25,631 nt of DNA, taken from positions 1 through 25,631 of the forward strand of contig DJOT01000043.1 of assembly GCA_002439095.1 (NCBI GenBank). Direction: 5' to 3'. Under the pieces are notes generated by a model, which made no database searches, was not told where the DNA came from, and saw only the letters and a program-made list of their open reading frames with translations. The position numbers were made by a program, and so were the translations under genes. Below, piece by piece: positions 8,367 to 16,821 of this stretch (position 1 is its first letter; every line of letters begins with the position of its first letter). Origin of the DNA: Bacteroidales bacterium UBA6431. Lineage in GTDB: Bacteria; Bacteroidota; Bacteroidia; Bacteroidales; UBA932.

Positions 8367-9187
8367 GATGTTTCGTTGCTGTTGCGCACATCCTCACCCC
8401 ACAGAAGCCTGGTACGCAGCGCGTTGATAAAATTAGGTTTTCCTATGCAGAGCCGCTTGAGGCTGCACGGCGAGGCACACACCTCAACTCTGGCGCAGGC
8501 CGGGATACGGCAGGTGCGGTTGTCTACCGACAGGGCCACACTCCCCTCCCTTGAGCGGAATCTGATAGCTATATGCGAAGTATGCGGAACCACAAGCGGA
8601 CGCACATTGAGGTTATGCGGAGAAACAGGAGCCACGATGAACACCCGCGCATCAGGAGTGCAGATCGGGCCGCCGACACTCAGCGAATAAGCTGTGGATC
8701 CGGTACTGGTGGCAACCAGAAGCCCGTCAGCCCACCACGTCGGGAGCATCTCCCCGTCAAGTTCCACATCCACTCCGAGCATCGAGGCCCCTATCCTTGA
8801 GACGACCGTCTCGTTGAGGGCGAAAGGCCAGAAACCGTCAGGCAAGGGCGCATCTGTGCACACCTGGAGAAGTTCCCTCTGTTCGATACGGAATTCCCCG
8901 GCCCTGACTGCTGACGGCAGATCCTCGGGGCGGCACTCCGAAAGGAAGCCGAGCCTGCCCAGATTGACCCCGAGCACCGGAAGAGATGAAGGTACGGCTA
9001 TGCGCGCGGCTGAGAGGAAAGTTCCGTCTCCCCCGAGGCTCAAGAGGGCATCAGTGCCAGGCTGCACATCGGCAACCGAGGCCACCGGATACAGTTCCGC
9101 GCCATCAGCCTCAAGAGCCGAGATCATCCCGCGGACACGCGCGTCCTCCCAAAGCCCATTTTTCTTAATATAGCCGGCAAGTTTCAT
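8363..9187 (-). CDS. nadK: NAD kinase
   Basis: Phosphorylates NAD to NADP in the cytoplasm. From the ATG at 9187 the protein has 274 residues. It shows the GGDGT motif (52-56), VNLGRLGFLSE (74-84), and the second diphosphate/nucleotide-binding segment ATSTGSTAYSLSVGGPI. The frame extends to a GTG at 9208. I prefer the ATG because a -7 box TAAATTTG on the minus strand (9204-9197) lies between the two, which would put the GTG upstream of the transcript. It is the first gene of the nadK-uppS-bamA-ompH unit and is divergent from pdxJ. Confidence 0.94.
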   Translation of the reverse strand: MKLAGYIKKNGLWEDARVRGMISALEADGAELYPVASVADVQPGTDALLSLGGDGTFLSAARIAVPSSLPVLGVNLGRLGFLSECRPEDLPSAVRAGEFRIEQRELLQVCTDAPLPDGFWPFALNETVVSRIGASMLGVDVELDGEMLPTWWADGLLVATSTGSTAYSLSVGGPICTPDARVFIVAPVSPHNLNVRPLVVPHTSHIAIRFRSREGSVALSVDNRTCRIPACARVEVCASPCSLKRLCIGKPNFINALRTRLLWGEDVRNSNETS

Positions 9188-9196
9188 AACAATCGC

Positions 9197-9234
9197 CAAA
9201 TTTAGCACATTTATTACAATAATTGTTACTTTTG
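9197..9234. promoter_or_regulatory. Divergent nadK / pdxJ promoter region
   Basis: Two perfect Bacteroidota -7 boxes sit back to back: TAAATTTG on the minus strand (9204-9197) for nadK and TACTTTTG on the plus strand (9227-9234) for pdxJ, 22 bases apart. No clear -33 TTG is seen for either. The minus box implies a leader of only a few bases for nadK. The plus box implies roughly 20 bases for pdxJ. Confidence 0.5.
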
Positions 9235-9259
9235 TAATTTAGATAAAGTCTTATAAGAG

Positions 9260-9976
9260 ATGACACGACTAAGTGTAAACATCAACAAGATTGCACTGCT
9301 GCGCAATGCGCGCGGCGGCAACATGCCGGACGTGCTCAAGGCCGCACTGGACTGCGAACGCTTCGGCGCCGAAGGCATCACGGTACATCCAAGGCCGGAC
9401 GAAAGGCATATCAGATATTCCGACGTGCGCACACTGCGCCCGGCGCTCAAGACGGAGTTCAACATAGAAGGCAACCCGACCGGGAGTTTCTGCGCCCTCG
9501 TCTGCGAAGTGGTGCCGGACCAAGTCACACTCGTCCCTGACGCACCTGACGCCCTGACCTCCAATGCCGGATGGGACACGGTAAAGAACCACGCTTTCCT
9601 CAGCCGGGTATGCGCCTCTTTCAAGTCAAGGGGGATCAGGACATCCATCTTCATTGATCCCGACCCGGCCATGGCCGAAGGAGCCATGCGGTGCGGCGCG
9701 GACAGGGTGGAACTGTACACGGCAGGATATGCAGCAGACTATGCCGCAGACAGGGAGAAGGCCATAGAACCCTACCTCAAGACAGCGGAGAAGGCAAGAG
9801 AACTCGGGCTCGGGCTCAACGCGGGACATGATCTGTCGCTTGAGAACCTCCAATATTTCATCCGCACCATACCATGGACCGATGAGGTAAGCATAGGACA
9901 CGCGCTGATCTGCGACGCCCTGTACATGGGGCTTGAGACGACCATCCATAAATACCTCGAAGCCACACTCGGTTGA
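9260..9976 (+). CDS. pdxJ: Pyridoxine 5'-phosphate synthase
   Basis: A 238-residue TIM-barrel enzyme that joins 1-deoxyxylulose 5-phosphate and 3-amino-2-oxopropyl phosphate to give pyridoxine 5'-phosphate. Family motifs run in order: SVNINKIA at the N-terminus, RGGNMPD, HPRPDERHI, EFNIEGNP, TLVPDAPDALTS, RVELYTAGYA, LNAGHDLSLENL and EVSIGHALICDAL. Length is typical. It is alone on the plus strand with its own -7 box (9227-9234), followed after 65 bases by a separately promoted gene. Confidence 0.96.
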   Translation: MTRLSVNINKIALLRNARGGNMPDVLKAALDCERFGAEGITVHPRPDERHIRYSDVRTLRPALKTEFNIEGNPTGSFCALVCEVVPDQVTLVPDAPDALTSNAGWDTVKNHAFLSRVCASFKSRGIRTSIFIDPDPAMAEGAMRCGADRVELYTAGYAADYAADREKAIEPYLKTAEKARELGLGLNAGHDLSLENLQYFIRTIPWTDEVSIGHALICDALYMGLETTIHKYLEATLG

Positions 9977-10002
9977 GATATCAGATTTTTTGCTTACTTT
10001 TG
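9973..10002 (+). promoter_or_regulatory. Promoter of the OmpH-like lipoprotein gene
   Basis: TTG (9973-9975) and a perfect TACTTTTG (9995-10002) are separated by exactly 19 bases, a textbook Bacteroidota sigma-70 promoter. The -33 element overlaps the pdxJ stop codon. The predicted leader of about 35 bases is A-rich just before the ATG at 10042, with no Shine-Dalgarno sequence. Confidence 0.7.
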
Positions 10003-10041
10003 CAGGCTTACCAATGACCAAAAAAGAAAAATTAACATAAA

Positions 10042-10662
10042 ATGAACAAGATTTCCCTTATCCTCGGCGCAGGATCGCTCGCAGCAGCCCTCGCGCTCAC
10101 ATCCTGTAATTCAGGCAACAGCGCGCCGGCCAGCGGAAACGCGGCCGAATCCACACAGGCGACAGCCCAGTCAGGAGCCATCGTCTATTTCAACATGGAC
10201 CGCGTAATCAGCGAGTACGACATGGCCAATGACCTCCGCAGCGTCGTGGAGACAAAGGTCAACAGCATCGACCAGGAGGTGACCCGCAGGGGGACAAAAC
10301 TCGAGAAAGACATCAAGGCATTCCAGGACAAGATCAACAAAGGCCTGCTCACCCAGTCCGTAGCCGAATCCCAGAGCCAGAAACTCCAGCAGCAGCAGAA
10401 CAGTTTCCAGACCTACGCAGCCCAGAAGCAGCAGGAGATCGCCGAGGAGCAGCAGGTGATGATGAACCAGATCGCCGATGCTATCAACACCTACATCGCA
10501 GAGTTCAACGCCGACAAGAAATACGCCCTCATCCTCGCCACCCAGGGGGACATCATCTCCCTCCCGGTAGTGACAGGATCTGCGGAACTCGACATCACAG
10601 ATGCTCTGCTTGAAGGTCTCAATGCGGCCTACGTCAAGACAAAAGGCAAGAAATCAGAATAA
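10042..10662 (+). CDS. Skp/OmpH-like lipoprotein
   Basis: A 206-residue protein with a lipoprotein signal (lipobox LTSC, Cys22), a short Ser/Ala/Asn linker, then an OmpH-like body. This has an IVYFNMDRVISEY strand-turn at 47-59, long Gln/Lys/Glu-rich helices (65-165), and a closing KYALILATQGDIISL strand. The architecture matches the Skp/OmpH family, but the protein should be anchored to a membrane instead of free in the periplasm. It differs in sequence from the OmpH beside bamA. A role as a tethered chaperone or envelope-assembly factor is inferred from fold alone. It is followed after 9 bases by a glycosyltransferase gene and may be transcribed with it. Confidence 0.82.
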   Translation: MNKISLILGAGSLAAALALTSCNSGNSAPASGNAAESTQATAQSGAIVYFNMDRVISEYDMANDLRSVVETKVNSIDQEVTRRGTKLEKDIKAFQDKINKGLLTQSVAESQSQKLQQQQNSFQTYAAQKQQEIAEEQQVMMNQIADAINTYIAEFNADKKYALILATQGDIISLPVVTGSAELDITDALLEGLNAAYVKTKGKKSE

Positions 10663-10671
10663 GCACAGGCC

Positions 10672-11802
10672 TTGAGGATTGCCATACTGTCATGCTTCCA
10701 CCCCTACAGGGGAGGTATCGCCCAGTTCAATGCGGACATCCTGAAAGAACTTGGGAAGTCGCATGAAGTGCGTGCATTCAACTTCACCAGACAGTATCCC
10801 TCAATCCTCTTCCCGGGCAAGACACAGTTCGTCTCTGAAGACGACAAGGAGGCCGTATCCGTAGAGTCTGAAGCTCTGCTGGATACGGTTTCTCCGTTGT
10901 CATGGGCCAGGACGGCCAGAGCCATCAACGACTGGGGCCCTGACGTGCTCATCCTGCGGTATTGGATGTCATGGTTCGCCCCGTCTCTGGGCTATGTGGC
11001 ATCAAAGATGAAGAGCGGATGCCGCGTCATCGCGATACTTGACAACGTGATACCGCACGAGCCGCACTTTTTCGACAAGCCGCTGACCAGATATTTTCTG
11101 AGGCATGTGGACGGGTGCGTCACGCTCTGCAAGGAGGTATCAGAGGATCTGCTCAAGCTCAAAGGCGATGCCGTCTACACGGTGATTCCCCACCCGACTT
11201 ACGACCACTTCGGAGAGAAGACGGACAAAAGGGAAGCTGAGAAAAAGCTGGGAATCCGGGAGTGCGATCATAACATATTGTTCTTCGGCCTGATACGCGA
11301 CTATAAAGGGTTGGACATTCTCATCGATGCCTTCAGCCGACTGGACGACTCATACCAGCTGATAATAGCGGGTGAACCATACGGCTCATTCGACAAATAC
11401 CAGAAGCAGATCGACTCTTCCCCCAACGCGAAGCGCATCTGCCTGTTTCCCAACTATATCAGCGACTCCGAGGTGAAATATTTCTTCTCTGCGGCAGATG
11501 TGGCCGTCCTCCCGTACAGGAGCGCGACCCAGAGCGGCATCAACGCGATAGCGAACCATTTTGAAGTGCCCATGATCGTCACCGATGTCGGCGGACTGAA
11601 AGAAACCATAGGCGCGGGAGGCACCGGGATGGTGTGCCGGGAATGCAGCCCGGAATGCGTGGAAGAAGCGATACGCAAATATTTCGCAGAGCCGCAGCTC
11701 AAGAAGAGCTACGTCCAGAACATCAGGCACCTCAACGAGAGCCTTAGTTGGAACAGATTCTGCAAGGATCTGACAGCATTTGCTGAAACAATCAAGAAAT
11801 GA
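10672..11802 (+). CDS. GT4-type glycosyltransferase
   Basis: A 376-residue GT-B fold enzyme. The N-terminus MRIAILSCFHPYRGGIAQFN gives the Rossmann strand and glycine-rich acceptor loop of the GT4 family. The C-terminal half has the nucleotide-sugar domain (ILFFGLIRDYKGLDILIDAF, then ADVAVLPYRSATQSGINAIA and PMIVTDVGGLKETIG). The first glutamate of the usual EX7E motif appears as TQSG, a variant I associate with some GT4 members. The start codon is TTG, chosen because it lies right at the family N-terminus and no ATG is nearby. The acceptor is unknown. It overlaps the following lipoprotein gene by 4 bases (ATGA). Confidence 0.85.
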   Translation: MRIAILSCFHPYRGGIAQFNADILKELGKSHEVRAFNFTRQYPSILFPGKTQFVSEDDKEAVSVESEALLDTVSPLSWARTARAINDWGPDVLILRYWMSWFAPSLGYVASKMKSGCRVIAILDNVIPHEPHFFDKPLTRYFLRHVDGCVTLCKEVSEDLLKLKGDAVYTVIPHPTYDHFGEKTDKREAEKKLGIRECDHNILFFGLIRDYKGLDILIDAFSRLDDSYQLIIAGEPYGSFDKYQKQIDSSPNAKRICLFPNYISDSEVKYFFSAADVAVLPYRSATQSGINAIANHFEVPMIVTDVGGLKETIGAGGTGMVCRECSPECVEEAIRKYFAEPQLKKSYVQNIRHLNESLSWNRFCKDLTAFAETIKK

Positions 11803-13016
11803 AGAAGATCATAACGATATTGAGCATGCTATGCGTGCTTCAGCTCACAGCCTGTGCGCAGTGGTATCTCTTCCCCGGAAAGAAGAAACGCACGGAACCG
11901 GTTGAAGAGAAGAAGGAAGTGAAAGAAGCAAGGCCCGAGGTGCCGCCAGAGACCACTCAGGCAGCCGACAGCACCGAAATCGTGGATGATACCGATTTTT
12001 TCTTCGGCATGCCGTCAACCATAGGAGTAAGTCTGATCCTCCCGGTCAACGCATCTTCAGCGAAGCCGGGAGCCGGATTTCTCGAGATGTACAGCGGTGC
12101 TCTGCTTGCCCTGAGGGACATGGGCAACCAAGGCACAAAGGTCAATATGAGATTCATAGACTCAGCAAGTGAAGACATCAGCGATGAATCCATATACTCG
12201 GAGAGCGATGTAACAATCGGGCCGGTCGCATACGCGGATATAGAGAAGGCGCTCCAATACTGCTCACGCAAGATGCTCGTTTCACCGCTGGAGCCCAAAT
12301 CGGCGGCCCTCGCAGAAAGCGGGGGAAATGTCATCCAGGCACCTACACCATGGACATTCCAAGTAGACGAGATCGTGGACTGGCTGCAAAGTGAGATGGA
12401 ATTCGGAGACGAGGTCATAGTCATCAAAGACAACCCGGCCCCGGGCGAACAGGCAGCCTACCTGCTGGACAGGCTTCAGAGAAAAGGCATCATCTACCGA
12501 AGCACCGGAAGTGCCGAGGAACTCAGAAAACCCGAACTCAAGGGGAAATACAGGGTGCTCATCGCTTCTGACAACGATGGCTTCATAAGCAACGCCATCA
12601 AGCAGATAGGCATCGCCTCCGCGATAAGCGGAGACATCGTCCTCTACACGACTTCACGCGTGCGCAACTGCGTCAGTCCCGATGTGCTGGATCTGTACAA
12701 TGCCAACGCAAGGCTCACAGCCTCCTACTACATCGACTACGACTCGGAACAGGTCAAGAGTTTTGTACTCGCCTACCGGGCACTATACGGATGTGAGCCG
12801 GGATCGTTCGCGTTCCAGGGGTATGACACGATGACCTATTTCGTGAAGATGTGCTCGGAGTATGGCCGGCGCTGGTGGAAAAGGCTGCCCGAGAATTACT
12901 GGCGCGGACTTCAGTCCGATTTCAAGTTCAGCCGCGACGTGGCAGACGGGAAAGTGAACACCGCCGTACGCAGGGTTGTATACGGCAAAGACCTGTCAAT
13001 GACCCTCGTCAAGTAG
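11799..13016 (+). CDS. Lipoprotein with type-1 periplasmic-binding fold
   Basis: A 405-residue protein with lipobox LTAC (Cys19), a charged Lys/Glu/Pro linker (about 25-65), then a domain beginning IGVSLILPVNAS. Its alternating pattern of strands and helices (VTIGPVAYADIEKAL, MLVSPLEPKSAALAE, EVIVIKDNPAPGEQAAYLLDRL, YRVLIASDNDGFISNAIKQIG) resembles type-1 periplasmic-binding proteins of the LivK/LpoA class. In Bacteroidota this domain often follows LysM repeats. No LysM is seen here. Lack of adjacent ABC permease genes argues against a transport role. A regulatory or peptidoglycan-synthesis (LpoA-like) role is possible but unproven. It overlaps the glycosyltransferase gene by 4 bases and the convergent recN by 21 bases at their 3' ends. 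Confidence 0.75.
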   Translation: MKKIITILSMLCVLQLTACAQWYLFPGKKKRTEPVEEKKEVKEARPEVPPETTQAADSTEIVDDTDFFFGMPSTIGVSLILPVNASSAKPGAGFLEMYSGALLALRDMGNQGTKVNMRFIDSASEDISDESIYSESDVTIGPVAYADIEKALQYCSRKMLVSPLEPKSAALAESGGNVIQAPTPWTFQVDEIVDWLQSEMEFGDEVIVIKDNPAPGEQAAYLLDRLQRKGIIYRSTGSAEELRKPELKGKYRVLIASDNDGFISNAIKQIGIASAISGDIVLYTTSRVRNCVSPDVLDLYNANARLTASYYIDYDSEQVKSFVLAYRALYGCEPGSFAFQGYDTMTYFVKMCSEYGRRWWKRLPENYWRGLQSDFKFSRDVADGKVNTAVRRVVYGKDLSMTLVK

Positions 13017-14666
13017 AGCCTGCGCATTGGCCACAGCCGCCGCAGTGATGCCTGAGCCGCTGAGAAGACGCGCGATCTCCATCACCCTCTCCTGCCCATC
13101 GATTCTGCGTATGGAAGAGAGTGTACGTCCGTCCGGCGTGATGCTTTTCTCCACCAAGTAGTGCGCATCTCCCTTGGCCGCCACCTGAGGAAGGTGGGTT
13201 ATTGAGAACACCTGCATATTATGCCCCATGGAGCATATCATCTGGCCCATGCGGTCAGCCACGCTGCCGCTCACGCCGGTGTCTATCTCGTCAAATATGA
13301 GAGTAGGCATACCCGTAAACTCCGCCATCTTGGCCTTGAGGCAGAGCATGATACGCGAAAGTTCGCCTCCCGAAGCCACTTTGGATATGTCCATAAGGGA
13401 CTTTCCGGTGGATGAGAAGAGAAAACGTACTTTGTCCGAACCTTCCTCACCCGGTGCACCTTCCTCAACGGAAACTTCGAAGACCGCACGGTCAAGTTCG
13501 AGGAAATGCAGGGAGCCGGTGATCGAGGATGAAAGCTGCGGAGCAGCCTTTTTGCGCGCATCCGAAAGCCTTATGCAGACATCCTGGTACTGATCCAGAA
13601 AATCTCGCTCCTGTTCCTCAAGCTCCGCTATCCTGTCCTGAAGTGATGCGGTGCCGTCAACCTTCTCGGAGAGGGAATCCCGCAGGGAGATAAGTTCGTC
13701 TATACTTGAGCAGGAGTGCTTCTTGAGGAGGGAATACAAAAGAGACATCCTCTCCTCCACAGCAGAAAGCCTGTCAGGAGAAAGATCCACTTTGGACAGA
13801 AGGACATCAAGTTCGGAAGCGACGTCCTCAAGCTCCAGTCGCGCGGACTCCATGCGGGAGACAATATCCGGAAGGTCAGGGAGATATTGGGCAATATGCT
13901 CCAACTGCTTCTGTGCGTCCTTGAGCAAAACCGTAACCCCATCCGATTCTCCGTCCGACGGAGAAAAAGCTTCGGAGGCAGCGCTGAGCCCCTCCATTAT
14001 CTGCTCCGCGTTGGCCAGACTCCTGTGCTCCTCTTCAAGGGACTCAAGCTCACCGTTCACAAGGCGCGCAGCTTCAAGTTGGCGGAGCTGGGCTTCGTTG
14101 TATTCCTTCTCGCTTTCGGCTTTTGAAAGAGTTTCGCGCAATGAGGCTATATCCGCCCTTATCTGACGGAGCTGTCCCCACAGGCGGCTGCACTCTTTGA
14201 GATTGTCCCCGTTGCCGGCAAAAGAATCGAGAACGGAAAGCTGAAAACCCCTGTCCGAAAGTAGAAGGCTCTTGTGCTGGGAGTGTATGTCTACGAGCCG
14301 CGTGGAAAGCCTTTGAAGCAGGCCCACCTGTACGGGAATGTCGTTGACAAAACTTCGTGACCTGCCGGAAGCCGAAACCACCCGCCTGATGACAAGGGCG
14401 TCTCCGTCCGTCTCTACATCTTCCTCAGAAAGAAGGGAGTTGACTCCGTCGTCAAGACAATCGAATTCAGCCTCGACCACACAAGACGAAGCCCCTTCAA
14501 GGAGCATCGCCGCATCGGCCTTGGCACCGAAAAGCAGGGAAAGAGCCCCGAGAAGTATAGATTTGCCGGCTCCGGTCTGCCCCGTAATAATGATTAAACC
14601 CTCCGGAAATGTTATATCCAGAGAGTCTATCAGAATATAGTTCTGTATATGCAGGGAACGGAGCAT
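12996..14666 (-). CDS. recN: DNA repair protein RecN
   Basis: A 556-residue SMC-like ATPase acting in double-strand break repair. Walker A is GQTGAGKS (29-36) after the typical MLRSLHIQNYILIDSLDITF. A long central coiled coil (about 155-350) is followed by the ABC signature ASGGELSRIMLCLK, the Walker B segment PTLIFDEIDTGVSG, and ITHLPQVAA. Length is normal. It is the last gene of the trxB-bamD-rpoZ-recN run, 27 bases after rpoZ. Confidence 0.96.
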   Translation of the reverse strand: MLRSLHIQNYILIDSLDITFPEGLIIITGQTGAGKSILLGALSLLFGAKADAAMLLEGASSCVVEAEFDCLDDGVNSLLSEEDVETDGDALVIRRVVSASGRSRSFVNDIPVQVGLLQRLSTRLVDIHSQHKSLLLSDRGFQLSVLDSFAGNGDNLKECSRLWGQLRQIRADIASLRETLSKAESEKEYNEAQLRQLEAARLVNGELESLEEEHRSLANAEQIMEGLSAASEAFSPSDGESDGVTVLLKDAQKQLEHIAQYLPDLPDIVSRMESARLELEDVASELDVLLSKVDLSPDRLSAVEERMSLLYSLLKKHSCSSIDELISLRDSLSEKVDGTASLQDRIAELEEQERDFLDQYQDVCIRLSDARKKAAPQLSSSITGSLHFLELDRAVFEVSVEEGAPGEEGSDKVRFLFSSTGKSLMDISKVASGGELSRIMLCLKAKMAEFTGMPTLIFDEIDTGVSGSVADRMGQMICSMGHNMQVFSITHLPQVAAKGDAHYLVEKSITPDGRTLSSIRRIDGQERVMEIARLLSGSGITAAAVANAQALLDEGH

Positions 14667-14693
14667 CGCTGCACTGGTCTGAAAGACAGAGGC

Positions 14694-15023
14694 TTATTTC
14701 TCGGCGGCAGCGTCTTCCTTAGCCATCCTGTAGTAAAGGTCTCCGTCCTCAAATTCAGCAATGGCGACAAGATCCGGTTTAGGCTGGCGCTCGTAATACT
14801 TTGAGATCTCTATCTGCTCCTTGTTCTCGAACACCTCATCCATGGTGTCGCGTTCTGCGTTGCGGAAATCCTCAAGTTTCTTGGCCAGTTCCTTCTTTTC
14901 GGCCACAGCTATCTGGTTGGCCCTCTTCGAAAGGATTACTACCGTCTCGTAGATGTTGCCTGTAGGCTGCGCAAGATACTTGATGTCACGCGTAATGGTG
15001 TTTGTAGGTATTTTCTTTTCCAT
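14694..15023 (-). CDS. rpoZ: RNA polymerase omega subunit
   Basis: A 109-residue protein starting MEKKIPTNTITRDI, with the omega/Rpb6 core GNIYETVVILSKRANQIAVAEKKELAKKLEDF (about 22-55) and an acidic tail typical of Bacteroidota RpoZ. The frame is open upstream to a TTG overlapping the bamD stop (15062), but the ATG at 15023 matches the family N-terminus. Omega stabilises the beta-prime subunit. The short bamD-rpoZ spacer contains a perfect CGGACG-N3-CGTCCG dyad (about 15036-15050). Confidence 0.88.
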   Translation of the reverse strand: MEKKIPTNTITRDIKYLAQPTGNIYETVVILSKRANQIAVAEKKELAKKLEDFRNAERDTMDEVFENKEQIEISKYYERQPKPDLVAIAEFEDGDLYYRMAKEDAAAEK

Positions 15024-15058
15024 ATACTGTTTGTACGGACGCGGCGTCCGAAAAAGTT

Positions 15059-15850
15059 TCAAATATTTCCTTTCACTTTACCATACAGTGAATCAAGTTC
15101 CTTACGGTATGGTGAATCAGGATATTCTCCTATGAAGTTCAGATAGTCATCCGCAAAGACAAGGAACCTCTCTTTCTGCTTGGACTTGACGCTCATGTTG
15201 GCATATTTATAAGAGGACATGGCGGCATAGTAGAGAATATCCTCGCGATATATGTTGTCGGAATCGTCCTTGAGGACATTCTTGAAAGCCACCCTTGCGG
15301 CCTTGTAATCCTCCATCCTATAGTAAAGCTTCGCGTTCTCGTATGCCTTGCGGTCAAGCCTCTCCCCAAGCTCCTGGAGCATGTGACGGCAGATCTCGGC
15401 ATTCGCGCCCTGCGGGTGGTCTATAAGGTACTCGCTGATGGCGTTCATCGCCGTATAGGTGGGTGTCTGGTCCAGCTCGTAGCGCAGTGTGGCCTTGTAG
15501 AGGCAGTCGATCCTGAGGAACTCGGCGCTTTCGGTGAACGGGCTGTTGGGGCAGGAGGACAGGAACTGCGTAAAATTGGTCTCGGCGGTGTAGTAGTCTT
15601 TGTTGGAGTAGTTGCTAAGACCCCAATAATACCTCACTGTGTCGTCTCGCTCAGTGCCGTTGGTAAGCAGGGCGAGCGACTCGAAGAGCGAGGCGGCCCG
15701 GGTGTATTTGCCTTTGTTGAAATAGTCAAACGCGGCATTGTACTTCAAATCCACATCACTGCTTTCCAACACGATGTCGTACTGCGACTTGCAGGACGGC
15801 AGCAGGGCGAGGGCAGCCAGAAGGGCTGCAAGGATTCTGTTGAATTTCAT
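15059..15850 (-). CDS. bamD: Outer membrane assembly lipoprotein BamD
   Basis: A 263-residue lipoprotein (lipobox LPSC, Cys20) made of TPR-like helical pairs. The segments KYNAAFDYFNKGKYTRAASLFESLAL, YYWGLSNYSNKDYYTAETNFTQFLSSCPNSPFTESAEF and AKLYYRMEDYKAARVAFKNVL show the repeat. BamD binds BamA in the periplasm and recruits barrel substrates. Its ATG overlaps the trxB stop (ATGA), so the two are coupled. bamA lies in a different operon in this window. Confidence 0.93.
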   Translation of the reverse strand: MKFNRILAALLAALALLPSCKSQYDIVLESSDVDLKYNAAFDYFNKGKYTRAASLFESLALLTNGTERDDTVRYYWGLSNYSNKDYYTAETNFTQFLSSCPNSPFTESAEFLRIDCLYKATLRYELDQTPTYTAMNAISEYLIDHPQGANAEICRHMLQELGERLDRKAYENAKLYYRMEDYKAARVAFKNVLKDDSDNIYREDILYYAAMSSYKYANMSVKSKQKERFLVFADDYLNFIGEYPDSPYRKELDSLYGKVKGNI

Positions 15851-16779
15851 CGTTGCTTCAAAAATTTTTCAGCCTCCAAGGCGGCGCGGCATCCTGACGC
15901 GGCAGCATTGATGGCCTGACGGTAATGCGGGTCCTGGACATCTCCGGCGGCAAACACGCCCTCGACATTGGTGTGTCCATCGACCCCGTCGGTGATGATA
16001 TAACCGTCATCATCGGTCTTCACCCATTCGGCAAAGAGCTCAGAGACAGGATGGTGGCCTATCGCCAGGAAAAACCCGTCCACCTTGATATCAAAAACCT
16101 CGCCATTCTTCCTCAAGAGCCTTGCTCCGGTCACCCCGGACTCGTCTCCGAGAATCTCTTGCGTCGTGCAGTTCCAGAGGATCTCGATGTTCGGGGTGGA
16201 TTTCACCCTCTCCTGCATGGCCTCGGAAGCACGGAACACGTCACGGCGCACTATCATGTACACCTTGCTGCAAAGTCCTGCGAGGTAGGTCGCCTCCTCG
16301 CAGGCTGTGTCCCCTCCCCCGACTACAGCCACATCTTTCTTGCGGTAGAAGAATCCGTCACAGGTGGCGCAGGCGGACACTCCGAGACCGCGGAATTTCT
16401 GCTCGGAAGGGATCCCGAGATATTTTGCCACGGCTCCGGTCGCGATGATCACAGCTTCGGCTTCGATCTGATGCGAGTCATCTACGGTGATCGGAAACGG
16501 CCTTCTGGAGAAATCGACCTTGGTCACGGACCCCCGTCTGATGTCGGCCCCGAGGCCTGAGGCCTGCTCGCGCATGCCGGACATGAGCTGGTTGGCATCC
16601 ACTCCCCCGGGAAATCCGGGATAGTTTTCGATGACGGTGGTGGTGGTGAGCTGACCGCCCGGCTCCATGCCCTCATAGAGCACAGGAACCAGACCTGCCC
16701 GGGAGGCATAGATCGCCGCCGTGTATCCGGCAGGGCCTCCGCCTATTATGAGGCACTTGACATGTTCGGTATTGTCCAT
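15847..16779 (-). CDS. trxB: Thioredoxin reductase
   Basis: A 310-residue FAD- and NADPH-dependent enzyme that reduces thioredoxin. GGGPAG (13-18) binds FAD, the redox-active pair is CATC (137-140), GGGDTA (154-159) binds NADPH, and the C-terminal EGVFAAGDVQDPHYRQA is the FAD ribityl site. Length is that of the bacterial low-molecular-weight class. It leads the trxB-bamD-rpoZ-recN unit and is transcribed away from a Fur/PerR-type gene, suggesting redox or metal control. Confidence 0.96.
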   Translation of the reverse strand: MDNTEHVKCLIIGGGPAGYTAAIYASRAGLVPVLYEGMEPGGQLTTTTVIENYPGFPGGVDANQLMSGMREQASGLGADIRRGSVTKVDFSRRPFPITVDDSHQIEAEAVIIATGAVAKYLGIPSEQKFRGLGVSACATCDGFFYRKKDVAVVGGGDTACEEATYLAGLCSKVYMIVRRDVFRASEAMQERVKSTPNIEILWNCTTQEILGDESGVTGARLLRKNGEVFDIKVDGFFLAIGHHPVSELFAEWVKTDDDGYIITDGVDGHTNVEGVFAAGDVQDPHYRQAINAAASGCRAALEAEKFLKQR

Positions 16780-16785
16780 ATTTTA

Positions 16786-16814
16786 CAAAATTAGTCAATT
16801 TTTTGTTACCTTTG
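16786..16814. promoter_or_regulatory. Overlapping divergent trxB / fur-family promoters
   Basis: The 42-base intergenic space holds TAATTTTG on the minus strand (16793-16786) for trxB and TACCTTTG on the plus strand (16807-16814) for the regulator gene, both perfect TAnnTTTG boxes only 13 bases apart. The -33 region of each promoter must fall inside the other, so polymerases should exclude one another. Each box ends 6-7 bases before its ATG, predicting near-leaderless transcripts. I see no convincing palindromic Fur or PerR box. Confidence 0.55.
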
Positions 16815-16821
16815 ACGGCTC

